From contig DATGLE010000098.1 in assembly GCA_035294325.1 (NCBI GenBank), forward strand, positions 1 to 47,203: a DNA stretch of 47,203 bases, in the 5' to 3' direction. Shown here piece after piece: positions 1 to 7,655 of the stretch. The notes under the pieces were generated by a model. The model searched no databases. It saw only the letters and a list, made by a program, of their open reading frames with translations, and was not told the origin of the DNA. The DNA comes from DATGLE01 sp035294325 (GTDB lineage Bacteria; Chloroflexota; Ktedonobacteria; Ktedonobacterales; Ktedonobacteraceae). Positions within the stretch are counted from its first letter, which is position 1, and every line of letters starts with the position of its first letter. A program made the position numbers and the translations under genes.

Positions 1-1
1 G

Positions 2-142
2 GAGATGGTGATGCCGGGGGACAACATCGAGATGACCGTCGAGTTGATCCAGCCAGTCGCCATGGAAGAGGGCGTGCGCATCGCCATTCGCGAAGGGGGG
101 CGCACCGTCGGGGCCGGCGTCTGCACCAAAGTCATCGAGTAG
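2..142 (+). CDS. tuf: Elongation factor Tu, C-terminal end (5' truncated)
   Basis: The window opens inside a gene whose last 46 codons encode the final beta-barrel domain of EF-Tu, the GTPase that delivers aminoacyl-tRNA to the ribosome. Visible hallmarks are the segment MPGDNIEMTVELIQPVAMEE and the family's terminal GRTVGAGVCTKVIE; the common ending is GRTVGAGVVTKIIE, so a Cys sits at the usual Val. The GTPase domain lies upstream of the window. It is followed after about 115 nt by rpmG on the same strand, an order seen in several bacterial tuf-rpmG-secE-nusG clusters. Identification is secure despite the truncation. Confidence 0.95.
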   Translation, partial: EMVMPGDNIEMTVELIQPVAMEEGVRIAIREGGRTVGAGVCTKVIE

Positions 143-256
143 GATCGTTTGAATTAGAATATGTGATGAGCGCAATCTTTTGCGCTCATCGCAGTTCCAT
201 TTTTATCATCATTGAATAGACGGCAAGCCAGACCCGGAACGTAAACGGAGAAAGAT

Positions 257-427
257 ATGGCTAGCAAAGGCAAAGAGAATCGGATCGTAATAGCACTGGC
301 CTGCACGAACTGCAAGCATCGCAATTATAGCACGACGAAAAGTAAGAGGAACAACCCTGATCGCCTCGAACTACGGAAGTTCTGTAAGACCTGCCGGGGG
401 CATACGATCCATCGTGAGACCAGGTAG
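257..427 (+). CDS. rpmG: 50S ribosomal protein L33
   Basis: A 56-residue basic protein of the large ribosomal subunit. The sequence starts MASKGKENRIVIALACTNC and carries two CxxC pairs (CTNC near residue 16 and CKTC near residue 43), the zinc-binding form of L33. Between them lies the conserved NYSTTKSKRNNPDRLELRKF stretch. The ATG at 257 is preceded by GGAGAAAG at the right spacing. The gene is short enough to be missed by length filters. It sits between tuf and secE and is probably cotranscribed with secE-nusG. Confidence 0.93.
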   Translation: MASKGKENRIVIALACTNCKHRNYSTTKSKRNNPDRLELRKFCKTCRGHTIHRETR

Positions 428-489
428 ATAACAGGGCAGGATAGTACTGGAGCTAGCGCACGGTCACTACTGATCGAGAAAGGTTGAGC

Positions 490-906
490 GTGGCAAACAA
501 GATGGCCGATAAAAAGAAAAATGCCAGCCGGAGTCAGATGGCAGAACTCAAACCTCGGGGCAGTGAGAGAGCGCAATCAGCTAGAAGCGCCAGAGCGGTA
601 GTTCGAGAAGAGCGTAAAGAGCCGGTGAAGCAGCGTAAAGAGCCGGCGAAGCAAATCAGTCGGCCTGAGAGGCGCGAGGCGAAAGCCTCTTCTTCGCTGT
701 GGTTAAGGTTCCGCAATTCCGCCATTGGCCGCTTCATAATCGAGGCTTATTATGAACTGCGCCATAAAGTGACGTGGCCCACGGTTGAAGAGGCCAGAAA
801 TATGACCATTGCCGTTATCGCTCTCTCGGTGGTGATCGGGGGCATACTGGCGCTGGCTGATTTTGGGCTTTATCACCTCTTCTTCTTTATCAGCGGCGGA
901 AGATAG
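490..906 (+). CDS. secE: Preprotein translocase subunit SecE
   Basis: Small essential subunit of the SecYEG protein-conducting channel in the inner membrane. The product is about 138 aa. The first ~75 residues are charged and of low complexity, with a short internal duplication (RKEPVKQ / RKEPAKQ). The conserved SecE core follows: an amphipathic helix ending HKVTWPTVEEARNMT, then one membrane span (about residues 109-133, IAVIALSVVIGGILALADFG). I prefer GTG at 490 because GAAAGG lies about 6 nt upstream; a TTG at 484 abuts the Shine-Dalgarno and an ATG at 502 is also possible. The long hydrophilic N-terminus is unusual for one-span SecE and looks disordered. nusG follows, as in most bacteria. 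Confidence 0.92.
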   Translation: MANKMADKKKNASRSQMAELKPRGSERAQSARSARAVVREERKEPVKQRKEPAKQISRPERREAKASSSLWLRFRNSAIGRFIIEAYYELRHKVTWPTVEEARNMTIAVIALSVVIGGILALADFGLYHLFFFISGGR

Positions 907-1009
907 TTCCTCGCCAGGAAATTATCAAGGGGTGTCCCATAGCTATCTAGATCAGATGCCTGTCACCCCCTGCGTTTACGTATGGGGCGCTTCACAAAGG
1001 GGAAATGCC

Positions 1010-1597
1010 GTGAGTGCTGAACATACCAGTGAGAACGGGCAAAATAAGCAGTCTGATGTAAAAACAGGTGAGCGTGCCTGGTACGTGATCCATACGTATT
1101 CGGGGTACGAAAACAAGGTAAAGAGCCATCTCGAAGCGCGCATCGCCTCAATGGACATGCGGAACAAGATATTCCGCGTCATCGTGCCGATGGAAGAAGA
1201 AGTAGAGATCAAGCAGGGCCAGCGACACACAGTCCAGCGCAAGGTCTTTCCCGGCTACGTACTCGTCGAGATGATTATGAGCGATGAAGCCTGGTATGTT
1301 GTGCGTAATACCCCTGGAGTTACGAGTTTTGTGGGCCTGGGGACACGCCCCGTGCCACTTCAGGAGCATGAGATCAGGTCTATTCTCAAGCAAGTCGCGA
1401 AAGAGACGGAGAAGCCGAAGGCCAAGATCAGTTTCTCCAAAGGCCAGAATGTGCGCGTGATCGACGGGCCTTTCACCGAATTTATCGGCACAGTCAGCGA
1501 TATTAACATGGATCGCAATAAAGTAACCGTGCTGGTCTCATTCTTCGGACGTGAGACCCCGGTAGTGTTGGATTTTCTCCAGGTCGAGAAGATCTAA
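1010..1597 (+). CDS. nusG: Transcription termination/antitermination protein NusG
   Basis: NusG binds RNA polymerase and couples it to Rho or the ribosome. The product is 195 aa with an NGN domain (about residues 25-135; WYVIHTYSGYENKVKSHLE, then FPGYVLVEM and VRNTPGVTSFVG) and a C-terminal KOW domain (about 145-195; GQNVRVIDGPFTEFIGTV). The frame is open well upstream (to 863), but that part overlaps secE and has no SD. GTG at 1010 has AAAGGGGA a few nt upstream and gives the normal family length with a short disordered N-tail. The gene forms one block with secE and precedes rplK, the classical secE-nusG-rplKAJL order, but a long perfect hairpin separates it from rplK. Confidence 0.95.
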   Translation: MSAEHTSENGQNKQSDVKTGERAWYVIHTYSGYENKVKSHLEARIASMDMRNKIFRVIVPMEEEVEIKQGQRHTVQRKVFPGYVLVEMIMSDEAWYVVRNTPGVTSFVGLGTRPVPLQEHEIRSILKQVAKETEKPKAKISFSKGQNVRVIDGPFTEFIGTVSDINMDRNKVTVLVSFFGRETPVVLDFLQVEKI

Positions 1598-1661
1598 GAG
1601 GATGTCTGCTGCCCGGCATACTCGCTCTCTTGCGGGCGTTCGTGCGGCTTTGCCGCGCCTG

Positions 1662-1722
1662 AGATGTATTGAGTTGTATGGAAAATGCGCACAGCGCATT
1701 TTCCATACAACTCAATACATCT
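1662..1722. repeat. GNA-type long inverted repeat H1 (29-bp arms, loop ACA)
   Basis: The arms 1662-1690 and 1694-1722 are exact reverse complements (29 of 29) around a 3-nt loop. The apex reads TGCGC-ACA-GCGCA. It is flanked on the left by a short palindrome (GTGCGGC-TTT-GCCGCGC, about 1643-1658) and on the right by GCGCCGCAGGTGCGAGC (about 1728-1744), motifs shared with other copies. It lies between nusG and rplK. There is no T-run after it, so it is not a canonical intrinsic terminator, though it would form a strong RNA hairpin between nusG and the ribosomal genes. Confidence 0.95.
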
Positions 1723-1805
1723 GGCAAGCGCCGCAGGTGCGAGCAAGTGGTGGTGTCGGCAATCGGATACATTCAAAGTAATTACGATGAGGAGTTGAAA
1801 AGTTC

Positions 1806-2228
1806 ATGGCAAAGCGTATCAAGGCTGTGGTGCGCCTACAGATTCCGGCGGGGAAGGCGACCCCGGCGCCGCCAATCGGTACCGCGCTCGGCCCACATGG
1901 CGTCAACATTATGATGTTCTGCAAGGAATACAATGCGCGCACCGCCAACCAGGCGGGCATGATTATTCCTGCCGAGATTACGATTTATGAAGATCGCTCA
2001 TTCACCTTCGTAACCAAGACTCCGCCGGTCTCATTCCTGTTGAAAACAGCAGCCGGGGTTGAAAAGGGATCGCCAACGCCAAACAAGACCAAAGTTGGCT
2101 CCATCAGTCGCGAGAAGCTGCGCGAGATCGCCGAGCTGAAGATGAAGGACCTCAACGTAGTTGACATTGAGGGCGCGGAGCGTACCGTTGAAGGAGCCGC
2201 GCGCAGTATGGGGATCACCATTAGTTAG
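1806..2228 (+). CDS. rplK: 50S ribosomal protein L11
   Basis: L11 forms the GTPase-associated stalk base of the large subunit with 23S rRNA and L10. The 140-aa product is full length, starting MAKRIKAVVRLQIPAGKATP with the conserved PAPPIGTALGPHGVNIM motif and a C-terminal rRNA-binding domain ending GAARSMGITI. The ATG at 1806 has GAGGAG about 10 nt upstream. It is followed after ~50 nt by rplA, the classical L11-L1 operon. Confidence 0.97.
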   Translation: MAKRIKAVVRLQIPAGKATPAPPIGTALGPHGVNIMMFCKEYNARTANQAGMIIPAEITIYEDRSFTFVTKTPPVSFLLKTAAGVEKGSPTPNKTKVGSISREKLREIAELKMKDLNVVDIEGAERTVEGAARSMGITIS

Positions 2229-2279
2229 GCAAGGCCCGCAAGTCACTGCGGTTACTCACCACAAGGAGGGCAGAGAGAC

Positions 2280-2987
2280 ATGGCAAAGAAACACGGAAAA
2301 AAGTACCTGGAGGTCAGCAAGCTCGTCGATGAGACGAAGTTGTACCAGCCTCAGGAAGCGATTTCACTCCTCAAGAAGCTAAATTACGTCAAGTTCGATC
2401 CCACCGTCGAGATCCACATGAAGCTCGGCGTCGATCCCCGTCACGCGGACCAGATGGTGCGCGGTGTAGCGATGCTTCCCGCCGGCACCGGCAAAGAGGT
2501 CAAGGTGCTGGTCTTCACGCAGGGTGAGAAGGTCGCGGAAGCCGAAGCGGCGGGCGCCGATTTTGTGGGCCTCGATGATCTTATCAAGCAGATAGAAAAT
2601 GACTGGCTCGGCTTCGATGTAGCTATCGCCACGCCCGATGTTATGGGTAAAGTCGGGCGGCTCGGTAGGAAGCTTGGCCCGCGCGGCCTGATGCCGAGTC
2701 CTAAAGCGGGCACCATCACGACAGATCTGACCAGGACTATTCGCGATATCAAAGCAGGCCGCGTCGAGTTCAAGGTAGACAGGACCTCGCTGCTGCACAT
2801 TCCCGCCGGCAAGCTTTCATTCAGCGAGGAGGCGCTGCTGGCGAATATCACATCGGTGATCGACGCGGTAGTGCGCGCACGCCCATCGGGGGCGAAGGGA
2901 GCATACGTTAAAAGCGTTGTGCTCTCGTCCACAATGTCGCCGAGCGTGCGCCTCGATGTGCCGTCAGCCCTGGCCTTAAAGCCGTAA
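2280..2987 (+). CDS. rplA: 50S ribosomal protein L1
   Basis: L1 builds the mobile L1 stalk at the ribosomal E site and in many bacteria represses its own L11-L1 mRNA. The 235-aa product is full length: it begins MAKKHGKKYLEVSKLVDE and contains VEIHMKLGVDPRHADQMVRG and GRLGRKLGPRGLMPSPKAGT, the L1 signature region, near the middle. ATG 2280 follows AGGAGGGCAGAGAGAC. A 320-nt leader separates it from rplJ, so L11-L1 and L10-L12 are probably regulated separately. Confidence 0.97.
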   Translation: MAKKHGKKYLEVSKLVDETKLYQPQEAISLLKKLNYVKFDPTVEIHMKLGVDPRHADQMVRGVAMLPAGTGKEVKVLVFTQGEKVAEAEAAGADFVGLDDLIKQIENDWLGFDVAIATPDVMGKVGRLGRKLGPRGLMPSPKAGTITTDLTRTIRDIKAGRVEFKVDRTSLLHIPAGKLSFSEEALLANITSVIDAVVRARPSGAKGAYVKSVVLSSTMSPSVRLDVPSALALKP

Positions 2988-3140
2988 CCGCTGGCGAGGG
3001 CCTGTGGCGCTCACCACAACATACAATCCTGGCGCGGCTCCGCCGCGCGAACACGCGCAAATCGAATAACAGCAAGAATCAGCCGAAGACAGCAAGTATG
3101 CCTGCGGGCATGTAAATGATAGAACGATAGAGATATCGGG
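2988..3140. other. rplA-rplJ spacer, 5' half, with a short GC palindrome
   Basis: Noncoding. It holds a GC-rich palindrome (GCGCGGC-TCC-GCCGCGC, about 3032-3049), which on the bottom strand has a GGA triloop and matches the left-flank motif of the hairpin family seen elsewhere. I see no convincing promoter here. The 3' half is the L10-type leader, listed separately. Confidence 0.5.
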
Positions 3141-3274
3141 CTACCGGCTTGCCGAGGAGATTAATCAATATTGTCGTACCGCGTTCTTCAACTGCGCCGC
3201 AAAGGCGTGCGGCTGCGGGCGACAAAGGAGAAGATTTCTTCTGAGCCTTCGGTTATGGAACCGAAGGCTTTTTT
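3141..3274 (+). promoter_or_regulatory. Candidate L10 (rplJ) leader with attenuator-like hairpin
   Basis: The segment directly upstream of rplJ contains the TGCCGAGG block (3150-3157) often seen in L10 leader RNAs, a GC-rich stem (about 3193-3218), and an 11-bp perfect stem (3244-3254 with 3259-3269, loop ATGG) followed immediately by five more T residues (3270-3274), i.e. an intrinsic-terminator shape only 37 nt before the rplJ start. In many bacteria the L10-L12 complex binds such a leader and lowers rplJL expression. The hairpin and T-run are seen directly; the L10-leader assignment rests on position and motif only and needs a covariance-model search. Confidence 0.6.
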
Positions 3275-3311
3275 AATACACAGCTTCGTACCAGAAAGGA
3301 GGGAGGCAGCT

Positions 3312-3851
3312 ATGCCTACAGAGGCAAAGGCCAGGACGATTGACGAGCTTGTCGCGAAACTCGCTCGCGCCACCGTAGCGATCCTGGTACAGACGCAGGG
3401 ATTGAGCGTCAAGGATATGAACGATTTGCGCGGCAAGATGCGCGCCGCCAATATCGACTTACAGGTCGCCAAGAATACGCTCCTGCGCATCGCCACGGAG
3501 CGCAGCAACATGAGCGAGCTGGACAAGAGCATCTTCAACGGGCAGACCACGGTCGCCTTTGGCTACGACGACGAGATAGCGGCAGCCAAAGCCGTCGTTG
3601 ACTACATACGCACGTCCAGAGTTGCCGTTCTCAAATCGGCCATTCTCGGCGGTCGCGCGTTGAGCGCCACGCAAGTCGAGGAAATGAGCAAGATCCCCGG
3701 AGGCAAGAATACGGTGAAGGCGCAGGTCGTCGGCACCGTGCAGAGTCCTCTGGCGAGTACGTACACCGTATTGAGTGCGCCGCTGCGCGATTTGTGTTAT
3801 GTGTTGCAGGCTCGCGCCGAGCAACTGCAAGGCGGATCCACCGCCCAATAA
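3312..3851 (+). CDS. rplJ: 50S ribosomal protein L10
   Basis: L10 anchors the L7/L12 dimers on the ribosomal stalk. The 179-aa product starts MPTEAKARTIDELVAKLARA and contains the conserved VAKNTLLRIA motif. The C-terminal helix (LRDLCYVLQARAEQLQ) is the expected L12-binding spine. The frame is open to 3171, but ATG 3312 is preceded by GAAAGGAGGGAGGC and gives the normal family length, while the upstream part is the leader with its hairpin. rplL follows after 21 nt. Confidence 0.95.
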   Translation: MPTEAKARTIDELVAKLARATVAILVQTQGLSVKDMNDLRGKMRAANIDLQVAKNTLLRIATERSNMSELDKSIFNGQTTVAFGYDDEIAAAKAVVDYIRTSRVAVLKSAILGGRALSATQVEEMSKIPGGKNTVKAQVVGTVQSPLASTYTVLSAPLRDLCYVLQARAEQLQGGSTAQ

Positions 3852-3872
3852 ATACTTGAGGAGGAAAAAGTC

Positions 3873-4256
3873 ATGGCTGTAGATACCATTATCGCCGAAA
3901 TTGAAAAACTTACCGTTCCCGAACTCGTCGAACTGAGCAAAGCGTTACAAGAGCGCTGGGGGGTGAGCGCAGCCCCTGTCGCGGCCGCCGCTGCTCCGGC
4001 TGCCGCCGCTGCCCCCGCCGAGCAGGCAGCTCCCGTCGAGGAGCAGACCGAATTCGATGCCATCCTCAGTGAGGTTGGTCCTAACAAGATCAACGTCATC
4101 AAGGTTGTGCGCGAACTCACCGGCCTGGGACTCAAGGAGGCCAAAGCGGTCGTTGATGAGGCGCCCAAGCCCATTAAAGAGGGCATCACGAAGGAAGAGG
4201 CCGAGAAGATCGCCGAGAAGATGGCCGAGGTGGGCGCAAAGGTTACTATCAAGTAA
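3873..4256 (+). CDS. rplL: 50S ribosomal protein L7/L12
   Basis: Stalk protein that recruits translational GTPases. The 127-aa product has the N-terminal dimerisation domain (residues 1-32), a flexible Ala/Pro hinge (about 33-55, runs of AAAAAPAAAAAPAEQ) and the C-terminal factor-binding domain with KINVIKVVRELTGLGLKEAK. ATG 3873 is preceded by GAGGAGGAAAAAG. In most bacteria rpoB and rpoC follow; here a 32-bp hairpin and then rpsO follow instead. Confidence 0.97.
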   Translation: MAVDTIIAEIEKLTVPELVELSKALQERWGVSAAPVAAAAAPAAAAAPAEQAAPVEEQTEFDAILSEVGPNKINVIKVVRELTGLGLKEAKAVVDEAPKPIKEGITKEEAEKIAEKMAEVGAKVTIK

Positions 4257-4274
4257 CTTGCGAAGCGAACTCCA

Positions 4275-4341
4275 GCAATCAGTTCTTGAAGGTCCTGTAT
4301 GCAGCCTGCGGCTGCATACAGGACCTTCAAGAACTGATTGC
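4275..4341. repeat. GNA-type long inverted repeat H2 (32-bp arms, loop TGC)
   Basis: The arms 4275-4306 and 4310-4341 are exact reverse complements (32 of 32) with a 3-nt loop TGC (GCA on the bottom strand) closed by a C-G pair. It starts 18 nt after the rplL stop and would make a very stable 3' end structure for the rplJL mRNA, but no T-run follows. The right arm overlaps the -35 region of the putative rpsO promoter, so cruciform extrusion or arm change could affect rpsO transcription. Confidence 0.95.
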
Positions 4342-4366
4342 GTCCCAATCTTATCCATGCTATAAT
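4338..4366 (+). promoter_or_regulatory. Sigma70-type promoter of rpsO
   Basis: TTGCGT (4338-4343), 17-nt spacer, TATAAT (4361-4366): perfect -10 and optimal spacing, ~50 nt before the rpsO start codon. The -35 half lies on the right arm of hairpin H2. Confidence 0.65.
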
Positions 4367-4419
4367 GCATGCGTGTAGTTGTCCTTGCTCACCTGAATAA
4401 CAGGAGGTGATTTACCAGC

Positions 4420-4689
4420 GTGGCATTAACCGTTGAAGAGAAAGCAGAGATTATAGCGAACTCCCGTATACATGAGACAGATACAGGTTCGCCCGAAGTG
4501 CAAGTCTCGATACTGACACGGCGTATTAACCAGCTTACCGAGCATCTCAAGGTTCATAAGCATGACCTCCATTCCCGTCGGGGCCTGCTGATGCTAGTTG
4601 GGCAGCGTCGACGGCTGCTCGCATATCTGAGCAAGAAAAGCCCGGACCGCTATCGCGCACTGATCGCAAAGCTTGGCCTGCGCCATTAA
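4420..4689 (+). CDS. rpsO: 30S ribosomal protein S15
   Basis: Primary 16S rRNA-binding protein of the small-subunit platform. 89 aa, normal length, with the family pattern TGSPEVQVSILTRRINQLTEHL, HSRRGLLMLVGQRRRLLAYL and the ending YRALIAKLGLRH. Start is GTG 4420; the very strong SD CAGGAGGTGA sits at 4401-4410. pnp follows, the widely conserved rpsO-pnp pairing, though here with a 365-nt spacer. Confidence 0.97.
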   Translation: MALTVEEKAEIIANSRIHETDTGSPEVQVSILTRRINQLTEHLKVHKHDLHSRRGLLMLVGQRRRLLAYLSKKSPDRYRALIAKLGLRH

Positions 4690-5054
4690 TCACGGAGGTT
4701 GTGGATGCGGTCGGCGATCATGGCGACGCCGTATATTATGCCCGACCGCTGCTCCTTTTTTCCACTTATTAAATTCAGACATTGCGTTGAGAAGAGATTG
4801 ACACGAACCGGCGAAGAGAAGACGATAGGCAGAGGGCATTCCCCACTCAGGAATCGACGCGCACGGATAAGACCGCAGAGAGACACGGGCAGGGTAGTTA
4901 CAGTAAGTAAGTAAGTAAAGAGTGATTGCACCCGGTTTTTACAACAAAGCGATGGGCCGTAAAAAGACTCCATGGTAGTCACGAACTTGGAACGGGGTAA
5001 GCCCGATTGCAGGATTAGAAATAATTATTCAGGGTGCTAACAGTCGGAGGAAAT
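4690..5054 (+). other. rpsO-pnp spacer with a terminator-like element
   Basis: Noncoding as far as I can tell. An 8-bp stem (GCGGTCGG 4707-4714 with CCGACCGC 4742-4749) is followed by GCTCCTTTTTT, which could end the rpsO transcript or act as a processing signal; the loop is long (27 nt) so this is tentative. Further on is a TAAGTAAGTAAGTAAAG tetranucleotide run (about 4904-4920). No convincing pnp promoter is visible. Confidence 0.4.
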
Positions 5055-7448
5055 ATGATTCACCGTCAAGAAGCTGTCATCGGTGGCCGGGTCATGAGTA
5101 TTGAGACCGGCCGCGTAGCGGAACAGGCCAGCGGAGCAGTGCTGGTACGCTACGGGGATACGGTGATCCTGGCAACCGTGGTTGGCAGCGATGAGCCTCG
5201 TGAAGGCATTGATTTTTTTCCCTTAACCGTTGATGTAGAAGAGCGTATGTATGCCGCGGGGAAGATCCCCGGCGGCTTTATCAAGCGCGAAGGTCGCGCT
5301 ACCGAACATGCTATCCTTGCCTGCCGCCTCGCTGACCGCCCCCTTCGCCCTCTCTTCCCCAAAGGGTATCGCAACGATGTTCAGATTGTCATTACCGTCC
5401 TTTCAGTAGATCAGGAAAACGATCCCGATATCATGGGCATCGTCGGCGCTTCGGCGGCGCTTACCATTTCGGATATCCCCTTCGCCGGGCCGGTAGGCGC
5501 TGTACGCGTCGGGTACATCGACGGCCAACTGGTCATTAACCCGCTTGAATCGCAGATGAGCCGCAGCAGGCTGGATCTGGCTATCGCGGGCACCTCGGAT
5601 GCCGTGATGATGGTCGAGGCAGGGGCGAAAGAATTGCCCGAAGACCTGATGCTCGAAGCGGTCCGTTTCGGCCATGAGGCCCTGCAAGACACCATCAAAA
5701 TGCAGGAAAAGCTGGCGCAGGTGGTCAACCGCCCCAAGCGCCCTTTCGCGCCTCCTCCCGTTGACGAGGAGCTACAGGCGAAGGTCGCGGAGTTCGCGCG
5801 CCCCCGTCTTGAGGCAGCCGTGAATAACCCGAACAAGACGGTCCGCTCGGCTGCTCTGAGCCAGGTCCAGGAAGAACTGATCGCGGAACTGGGGACGCAG
5901 TATCCCGAGCGCCTGAAGGATATCATCACCTTCTACGAAAAAGAACTGAAAGCGTATGTACGTAACACCATCCTCGATACGGGTATTCGTCCCGATGGCC
6001 GCGATACCAAAACCATTCGCCCGATTACCTGCGAGGTTGGCTTGCTGCCGCGTACACATGGCTCCGCGCTCTTCACACGCGGGCAGACGCAGGTATTGAG
6101 TGTGGTAACGCTTGGCTCGCCGGGAGATGAGCAGGTGCTCGACGGCCTGGGGCTGAGCGAGACCAAACGCTTTATGCACCACTATAACTTCCCTCCCTAC
6201 TCAACCGGAGAGAGCAAGCCCCTGCGCGGGCCTGGCCGCCGCGAGATCGGTCACGGCGCCCTGGCAGAGCGCGCCGTGGCCGCGGTAATCCCTTCACAGG
6301 AGGAGTTCCCGTACACGATCCGCGCGGTTTCCGATGTTCTTTCGTCCAACGGTTCGACCTCGATGGGATCGGTCTGCGGCACGACGCTGGCGCTGATGGA
6401 CGCGGGTGTGCCGATTCACGCGCCGGTGGCCGGTGTGGCGATGGGACTGATTACCGGAGAGGGCGAGCGCGCCGGTAAATGGGCGGTGCTCAGCGATATT
6501 CAGGGTATCGAGGACGCGCTGGGCGACATGGACTTCAAGGTTGCCGGCACCGCCGATGGTGTAACCGCGCTCCAGATGGACATCAAGGTCAAGGGCATTA
6601 CCTATGAAATCATGGCAAAAGCTCTTGAGCAGGCGCACGAAGGCCGCATGTTCATCATGGAGAAGATGCTTGATACCATCGATGCGCCGCGCGAAGAGCT
6701 GTCGGAGTACGCGCCGCGCATCCAGACGATCAAGATTAACCCCGATAAGATCGGGACGGTGATCGGACCTGGCGGCAAGATGATTCGCAAGATCCAGGAT
6801 GAGAGCGGAGCCAAGATCGATATCGAGGACGATGGCACCGTCAACATTTCGGCAACCTCCGGCGAGGCGATGCAGCAGGCAATGGACGCTGTACGCGCCC
6901 TGACCGAAGAGGTGGAGGTTGGTCACATCTATACGGGCACGGTGCGCCGCCTCGTTGACTTTGGGGCATTTGTCGAGATCCTTCCAGGCAAAGAGGGACT
7001 GGTACGCACTTCGCAACTGGCCGACTATCCGATATCGCGTCCTGAGGATGTGGTCTCGATAGGCGACGAGATCACGGTAATGGTGATCGAAGTCGATTCT
7101 CAGGGCCGCATCAATCTCTCACGGCGCGCGGCTCTGAGCGGCGAGATGCCGACACAGGCCGAGATGGATCATGATCGTGGTCCCGGCCGTGGCGGTCCTG
7201 GTCGCGGTGGTCCCGGTCGCTACGGCGGCGGACGCGAGCGGGAAGGTTCGCTTTCGCGCGGTTCCAGCGGCTACGGCTATGGCGGTGGACGCGGAGACCG
7301 GGGGGGCTACAATGATCGCGAGCGCGGTGGCTTCGGCGAGCGCAGCGGTGGCTTCGGGCAGCGCCGCCCGATGGGTCCGGGGCGCGGCTCCAGCGGCCCA
7401 CGGCGCGACAGTGGCTTCGGGCAGCGCCCTCCTGAGCGCCGCTGGTAA
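5055..7448 (+). CDS. pnp: Polyribonucleotide nucleotidyltransferase (PNPase) with Gly/Arg-rich tail
   Basis: Phosphorolytic 3'-5' exoribonuclease and RNA polymerase of the degradosome. About 797 aa. Order: first RNase PH domain (about 5-230), helical linker, second RNase PH domain (about 305-540, with GRREIGHGALAERA and SNGSTSMGSVCG), KH domain (about 555-615, IGTVIGPGGKMIRKIQ), S1 domain (about 620-690, GHIYTGTVRRLVDFGAFVEI). After the S1 domain comes a ~90-residue tail of GRGGPGRGG, GGGRG, RGGYN and SGGFGQR units. This RGG-like tail is an extension beyond the standard ~700-residue family and probably adds RNA affinity. I chose ATG 5055 because CGGAGG lies at 5045-5050; an in-frame GTG at 5034 lacks an SD. 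Confidence 0.97.
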   Translation: MIHRQEAVIGGRVMSIETGRVAEQASGAVLVRYGDTVILATVVGSDEPREGIDFFPLTVDVEERMYAAGKIPGGFIKREGRATEHAILACRLADRPLRPLFPKGYRNDVQIVITVLSVDQENDPDIMGIVGASAALTISDIPFAGPVGAVRVGYIDGQLVINPLESQMSRSRLDLAIAGTSDAVMMVEAGAKELPEDLMLEAVRFGHEALQDTIKMQEKLAQVVNRPKRPFAPPPVDEELQAKVAEFARPRLEAAVNNPNKTVRSAALSQVQEELIAELGTQYPERLKDIITFYEKELKAYVRNTILDTGIRPDGRDTKTIRPITCEVGLLPRTHGSALFTRGQTQVLSVVTLGSPGDEQVLDGLGLSETKRFMHHYNFPPYSTGESKPLRGPGRREIGHGALAERAVAAVIPSQEEFPYTIRAVSDVLSSNGSTSMGSVCGTTLALMDAGVPIHAPVAGVAMGLITGEGERAGKWAVLSDIQGIEDALGDMDFKVAGTADGVTALQMDIKVKGITYEIMAKALEQAHEGRMFIMEKMLDTIDAPREELSEYAPRIQTIKINPDKIGTVIGPGGKMIRKIQDESGAKIDIEDDGTVNISATSGEAMQQAMDAVRALTEEVEVGHIYTGTVRRLVDFGAFVEILPGKEGLVRTSQLADYPISRPEDVVSIGDEITVMVIEVDSQGRINLSRRAALSGEMPTQAEMDHDRGPGRGGPGRGGPGRYGGGREREGSLSRGSSGYGYGGGRGDRGGYNDRERGGFGERSGGFGQRRPMGPGRGSSGPRRDSGFGQRPPERRW

Positions 7449-7457
7449 AGCAGGGTT

Positions 7458-7548
7458 GTCAGGGGCGACCGCCCCTGACCCGGAGTGCGGGGCGCAGCCC
7501 CGCTCTTCCCTTCTTCTCATACGCCGCCTACGGCGGCGCGCATACGAA
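7458..7548. repeat. Cluster of three short GC-rich palindromes behind pnp
   Basis: Three hairpins in a row: GTCAGGGGC/GCCCCTGAC with loop GACC (7458-7479); GCGGGGC-GCA-GCCCCGC (7487-7503); and CGCCGCC-TAC-GGCGGCG (about 7522-7538; GTA on the bottom strand). The last two have 3-nt GNA loops like the long hairpins elsewhere. The outer sequence around the third (TTCTTC... / ...GAAGAA) looks like remnants of longer arms. They may terminate or protect the pnp mRNA 3' end. Confidence 0.75.
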
Positions 7549-7655
7549 GAAAAAAAAGAGGGTTTTCGGGGGGACACTCCCGCCCCGGCAGGGCGGCCGG
7601 GCCTCCCTGCACTCCTCCATTGATTGAGAATGTAAAGGATGAGGTAAAGATTGCT

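Noticed and set aside
428..489. tRNA-Trp between rpmG and secE
   Set aside because: Common in other bacteria, but the 62-nt gap is too short and shows no cloverleaf.
863..1009. N-terminal extension of NusG
   Set aside because: The extra frame overlaps secE and has no SD; GTG 1010 gives the normal family length.
4798..4827. Promoter TTGACA with GACGAT before pnp
   Set aside because: The -35 is perfect, but no acceptable -10 lies at 16-18 nt.
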